This document shows positions 61,986 through 64,000 of a stretch of 64,000 nt of DNA, one piece after another. This DNA comes from Bog-105 sp965277855. Lineage in GTDB: Bacteria > Acidobacteriota > Terriglobia > Bryobacterales > Bryobacteraceae. The notes below the pieces were generated by a model, which ran no database searches, was not told the origin of the DNA, and saw nothing but the letters and a program-made list of their open reading frames with translations. A program made the position numbers and the translations under genes. Positions within the stretch are counted from its first letter, which is position 1. The number at the start of each line of letters is the position of its first letter. The DNA is taken from NCBI GenBank assembly GCA_965277855.1, contig OZ255847.1, positions 2,418,001-2,482,000 on the forward strand, written 5' to 3'.

Positions 61986-63251
61986 ATGAACCGCGCGTGG
62001 CCCGTAACCGCAAAGATCCTGACCGGGTTCTTTGTATCAGCCCTGTGTGCGCTGCCCCAGAATTACACTATTTCGGCCAAGCCGGGAGTAGTGAATTTCA
62101 TTGAGGGAAATGCTTTCGTGAACGGCCGCAAGATCTCGACGGAAAACTTACGGACGATGTTCCTGAACGCCAACGACACGATTTCGACCGACTTGGGAAA
62201 GGCAGAAGTTTTGCTATCGCCGGGCGTATTTCTCCGATTGAGCGATAACACCCGCGTGCGGATGATCTCGCCTTCTTTGACAGATACGCAGCTCGAAGTG
62301 ACCTCCGGAGAGGCCATGATCGAGGCGGACGATATTGTGAAGGACAGTCACGTTACCGTGAACAACGGCGGAAGTACCGCATCCATCGAGAAGAACGGCC
62401 TCTATCGCTTCACGGCGACTGAGCCGCGGTCGGTGGCCGTTCTGGAAGGTAAAGTAGCGGTTTCGTTCGACGGACGGACGAGCGATATAGGGAAAGGCCA
62501 TGAGGTGCTTTTAGAGGATGGCCTGAAGACGGCGAAATTCGACGCGAAGAAACAGGATGAACTCTACGCCTGGAGCAATGTGCGGGCGGAGTACAACGCG
62601 GCTTCGAGTTACCAGGCGGCGAAAGACGTGAACGCCTCGAGTTATGGCGGGACTTGGGGCGGCTATGGGTTTAGCGGCTATTCCGATCCGGGCTGGATGT
62701 GGAATGGCGGCATGAACAGCTGGTCTTGGCTGCCCGGTAATTCGGCTTTCTACAGCCCGTTCGGCTATGGATTTTACGGGCCTGGCGTAGTTGCTTACGC
62801 GCCCTATGTCTATGCGCCGGTTTATGGCGGCGGCGGCGGAGTGTATCGGAACCGTCCGGGCCAGACTGGCGGCACGACCTCCAAGCCTACGATGGCGGCA
62901 GTTCCTGTGAATCCGACGCATCCGGCGGCAGTGGGCCATTTCTCGAATTCGTTCGCCGGTAATCAGATGGCGCGCTCCCAAGCCATGCATTCCTTTTCCA
63001 GCACTGGGTTCCGTACTGCCAGCGGTATCAGCGTACCGGCCGGTCGGGCGAGCGCGGGCTCGTTTGGAGGCGGACATGCCAGTTCCGGCGGTGTGGCAGT
63101 GGGCGGCGGTCGTGCAAGCGGCGGCTCCTTTAGTGGCGGCGGTCACGCCGGCGGTGGCGCGGTGAGTGCCAGCGCGGGCATAGGCGGCGGTGGCCATAGC
63201 GGCGGCGGAGCCTCTGGCGGTGGTGCTTCGGGCGGCGGCGGTCACCACTAA
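61986..63251 (+). CDS. Exported FecR-domain protein with Gly/His-rich tail
   Basis: A 421-aa exported protein. The signal peptide (MNRAWPVTAKILTGFFVSAL CALPQ) precedes a FecR-type beta-sandwich (about 45-190: GNAFVNGRKISTENL, LLSPGVFLRLSDNTRVRMIS, VAVLEGKVAVSFDG). A Tyr/Trp/Gly-rich middle (TWGGYGFSGYSDPGWMWNGG) and a low-complexity Gly/Ser/Ala/His tail follow (SGGGHAGGG type repeats to the C-terminal GGHH). There is no anchor or sigma-regulator context, so it is not a classical FecR signal transducer. Possibly a surface or periplasmic structural protein. ATG 61986 is 9 nt after AAAGGAG. Confidence 0.8.
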   Translation: MNRAWPVTAKILTGFFVSALCALPQNYTISAKPGVVNFIEGNAFVNGRKISTENLRTMFLNANDTISTDLGKAEVLLSPGVFLRLSDNTRVRMISPSLTDTQLEVTSGEAMIEADDIVKDSHVTVNNGGSTASIEKNGLYRFTATEPRSVAVLEGKVAVSFDGRTSDIGKGHEVLLEDGLKTAKFDAKKQDELYAWSNVRAEYNAASSYQAAKDVNASSYGGTWGGYGFSGYSDPGWMWNGGMNSWSWLPGNSAFYSPFGYGFYGPGVVAYAPYVYAPVYGGGGGVYRNRPGQTGGTTSKPTMAAVPVNPTHPAAVGHFSNSFAGNQMARSQAMHSFSSTGFRTASGISVPAGRASAGSFGGGHASSGGVAVGGGRASGGSFSGGGHAGGGAVSASAGIGGGGHSGGGASGGGASGGGGHH

Positions 63252-63256
63252 ATCAG

Positions 63257-63637
63257 TTGCCCTACCTGCTGAAAACTGAGCCCGACGCCTATTCTTTCGC
63301 CGAACTCGAGCGGCAAAAAGAGACTGTCTGGGATGGCGTGACGAACGCCGCCGCGGTGAAGCATCTGCGCGAAATGAAAGCGGGCGATCAGCTGGTCATT
63401 TATCACACCGGAGACGAACGCCAGGCAGTTGGCACCGCGACAGTCAAGGCGGTCAAAGTCACCGATCCGAAAGTACCGGAAGTGAGCATCAAAGTGGGGC
63501 ACCGGTTGAGCGAGCCGAAGACCTTGGCGTCCATCAAAGGACACAAGCTTTTTGCCGACTCGGCGCTGGTACGTCAGGGCCGGCTTTCCGTAGTACCGTT
63601 GAGTGCCGCTCAGTATGAGTGGCTGGCTAAAAAGTAG
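63257..63637 (+). CDS. EVE-domain protein
   Basis: A 126-aa single-domain EVE (PUA-like/YTH-related) protein: PYLLKTEPDAYSFAELERQK, WDGVTNAAAVKHLREMKAGD, QLVIYHTGDERQAVGTATV and QGRLSVVPLSAAQYEWL. EVE domains bind modified bases in DNA or RNA and are common in nucleic-acid modification and defence contexts, but this free-standing ThyN1-like form is also a housekeeping-type gene. TTG 63257 gives the standard N-terminus. It starts 5 bp after the FecR-domain gene and converges on the LysR gene. Confidence 0.9.
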   Translation: MPYLLKTEPDAYSFAELERQKETVWDGVTNAAAVKHLREMKAGDQLVIYHTGDERQAVGTATVKAVKVTDPKVPEVSIKVGHRLSEPKTLASIKGHKLFADSALVRQGRLSVVPLSAAQYEWLAKK

Positions 63638-63643
63638 CCAGCA

Positions 63644-64000
63644 TTAGATTGCCAACTCGGGCGCGGCTGCGGATTCGACGTCTTGCAGCAGGCGGGACAG
63701 ACGCTCCACCAGGAAATCGACGAACAAGCGGGTCTTCGCCGGCAGCATTTTGCTCGACGTAAGCGCCAGCACTGGCACCGGGCGAAACGACCAACCCTCG
63801 CAAACACGCCGTAATCGCCCAGCCTCCAGATCTTCCCGAGCTAGTAGGTTGTCGAGCGGCGCAATGCCCAGCCCTAGCGTGGCGAACCGTCGCACCAGCG
63901 CGACGTTGTTGGCCGCGAGACGCTCGTCCACTTTTATCTGGACGCTCTCGGCACCATTTAGCAGAGTCCATTTGTCATCCCAATGCGGGCACACCATGCG
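63644..64000 (-). CDS. LysR-family regulator, C-terminal part
   Basis: The open end of a LysR-type regulator running off the window; 118 residues of the substrate-binding (LysR_substrate) domain are visible: VDERLAANNVALVRRFATLG, LGIAPLDNLLAREDLEAGRL, VPVLALTSSKMLPAKTRLFV, DFLVERLSRLL. The N-terminal HTH is outside. It is convergent with the EVE gene (6-bp gap). The target is unknown. Confidence 0.85.
   Translation of the reverse strand, partial: RMVCPHWDDKWTLLNGAESVQIKVDERLAANNVALVRRFATLGLGIAPLDNLLAREDLEAGRLRRVCEGWSFRPVPVLALTSSKMLPAKTRLFVDFLVERLSRLLQDVESAAAPELAI

Noticed and set aside
62511..63248. Long minus-strand frame of 245 codons opposite the FecR-domain gene
   Set aside because: It is the mirror of Gly/Ser/Ala-rich codons (Thr/Ala/Arg-rich nonsense) with no start signal; the plus-strand gene explains the open frame.
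1..64000. CRISPR arrays, rRNA genes, prophage modules, toxin-antitoxin pairs
   Set aside because: No regularly spaced repeats, no rRNA-like stretches, no phage structural genes and no recognisable toxin-antitoxin pair. The Uma2 and EVE proteins alone do not make a defence island.

Overview
The window reads like the chromosome of a soil-type member of the Acidobacteriota, probably close to Bryobacterales/'Solibacter'. This is inferred from gene content, not from a marker gene. Three very large (987-1154 aa) Oar-like TonB-dependent receptors have an N-terminal carboxypeptidase-regulatory-like domain and end in an aromatic residue. There are also secreted PQQ-like beta-propeller proteins, a DUF1080 protein, a Uma2 nuclease, a FecR-domain protein with a Gly-rich tail, a reg_prop histidine kinase, a Tat-exported mannonate dehydratase and many carbohydrate genes.

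Layout. 1-4.4 kb: the 3' part of priA, tRNA-His(GTG), an IS481-type element inactivated by one nonsense codon, and a badly decayed second integrase-type transposase. 4.5-13.5 kb: two TonB-dependent receptors flanking a Uma2 protein, a BI-1-like membrane protein and a set of small membrane ORFs, two of which are diverged paralogues. 13.9-18.6 kb: VOC protein and mannonate dehydratase on the minus strand, then a plus-strand run of a GlcG/HbpS-like protein, formaldehyde dehydrogenase fdhA and mgtE. 18.7-21.7 kb: an ArsR-type repressor divergent from a redox operon (MDR oxidoreductase, SRPBCC protein, NmrA-like protein). 22.4-31.9 kb: a ricin-type beta-trefoil lectin, a CPA1 antiporter, a GGDEF-EAL protein, a DUF4126 protein and an ArsA-like ATPase with an Hsp20-like tail. 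31.9-42.5 kb: a receptor divergent from DUF1080, LacI, a quinoprotein-like gene, a c-type cytochrome/helix-hairpin-helix protein and two more quinoprotein-like genes. This is the most system-like locus.

42.5-52 kb is a gene graveyard: a truncated IS110 element with a structured 5' region, a truncated secreted protein, a GH5 glycosidase, an SDR pseudogene, a GMC oxidoreductase pseudogene next to an apparently complete IS3-family element with a 3-bp target duplication, an intact GMC oxidoreductase and an M28 peptidase remnant. 51.9-58.8 kb: a GlxA-type regulator, a histidine kinase split by one extra C, its NarL-type response regulator, an SDR and an NTF2-like protein. 58.9-61.9 kb: a galactose operon (SSS symporter, small membrane protein, galK). 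The window ends with a FecR-domain protein, an EVE-domain protein and the C-terminal part of a LysR regulator.

Functionally the window is dominated by uptake and oxidative processing of carbohydrates at the cell envelope, by redox/detoxification genes with local regulators, and by insertion-sequence decay. No CRISPR array, rRNA, prophage or replication origin was seen. All functional assignments come from reading sequence motifs; no database search was run.
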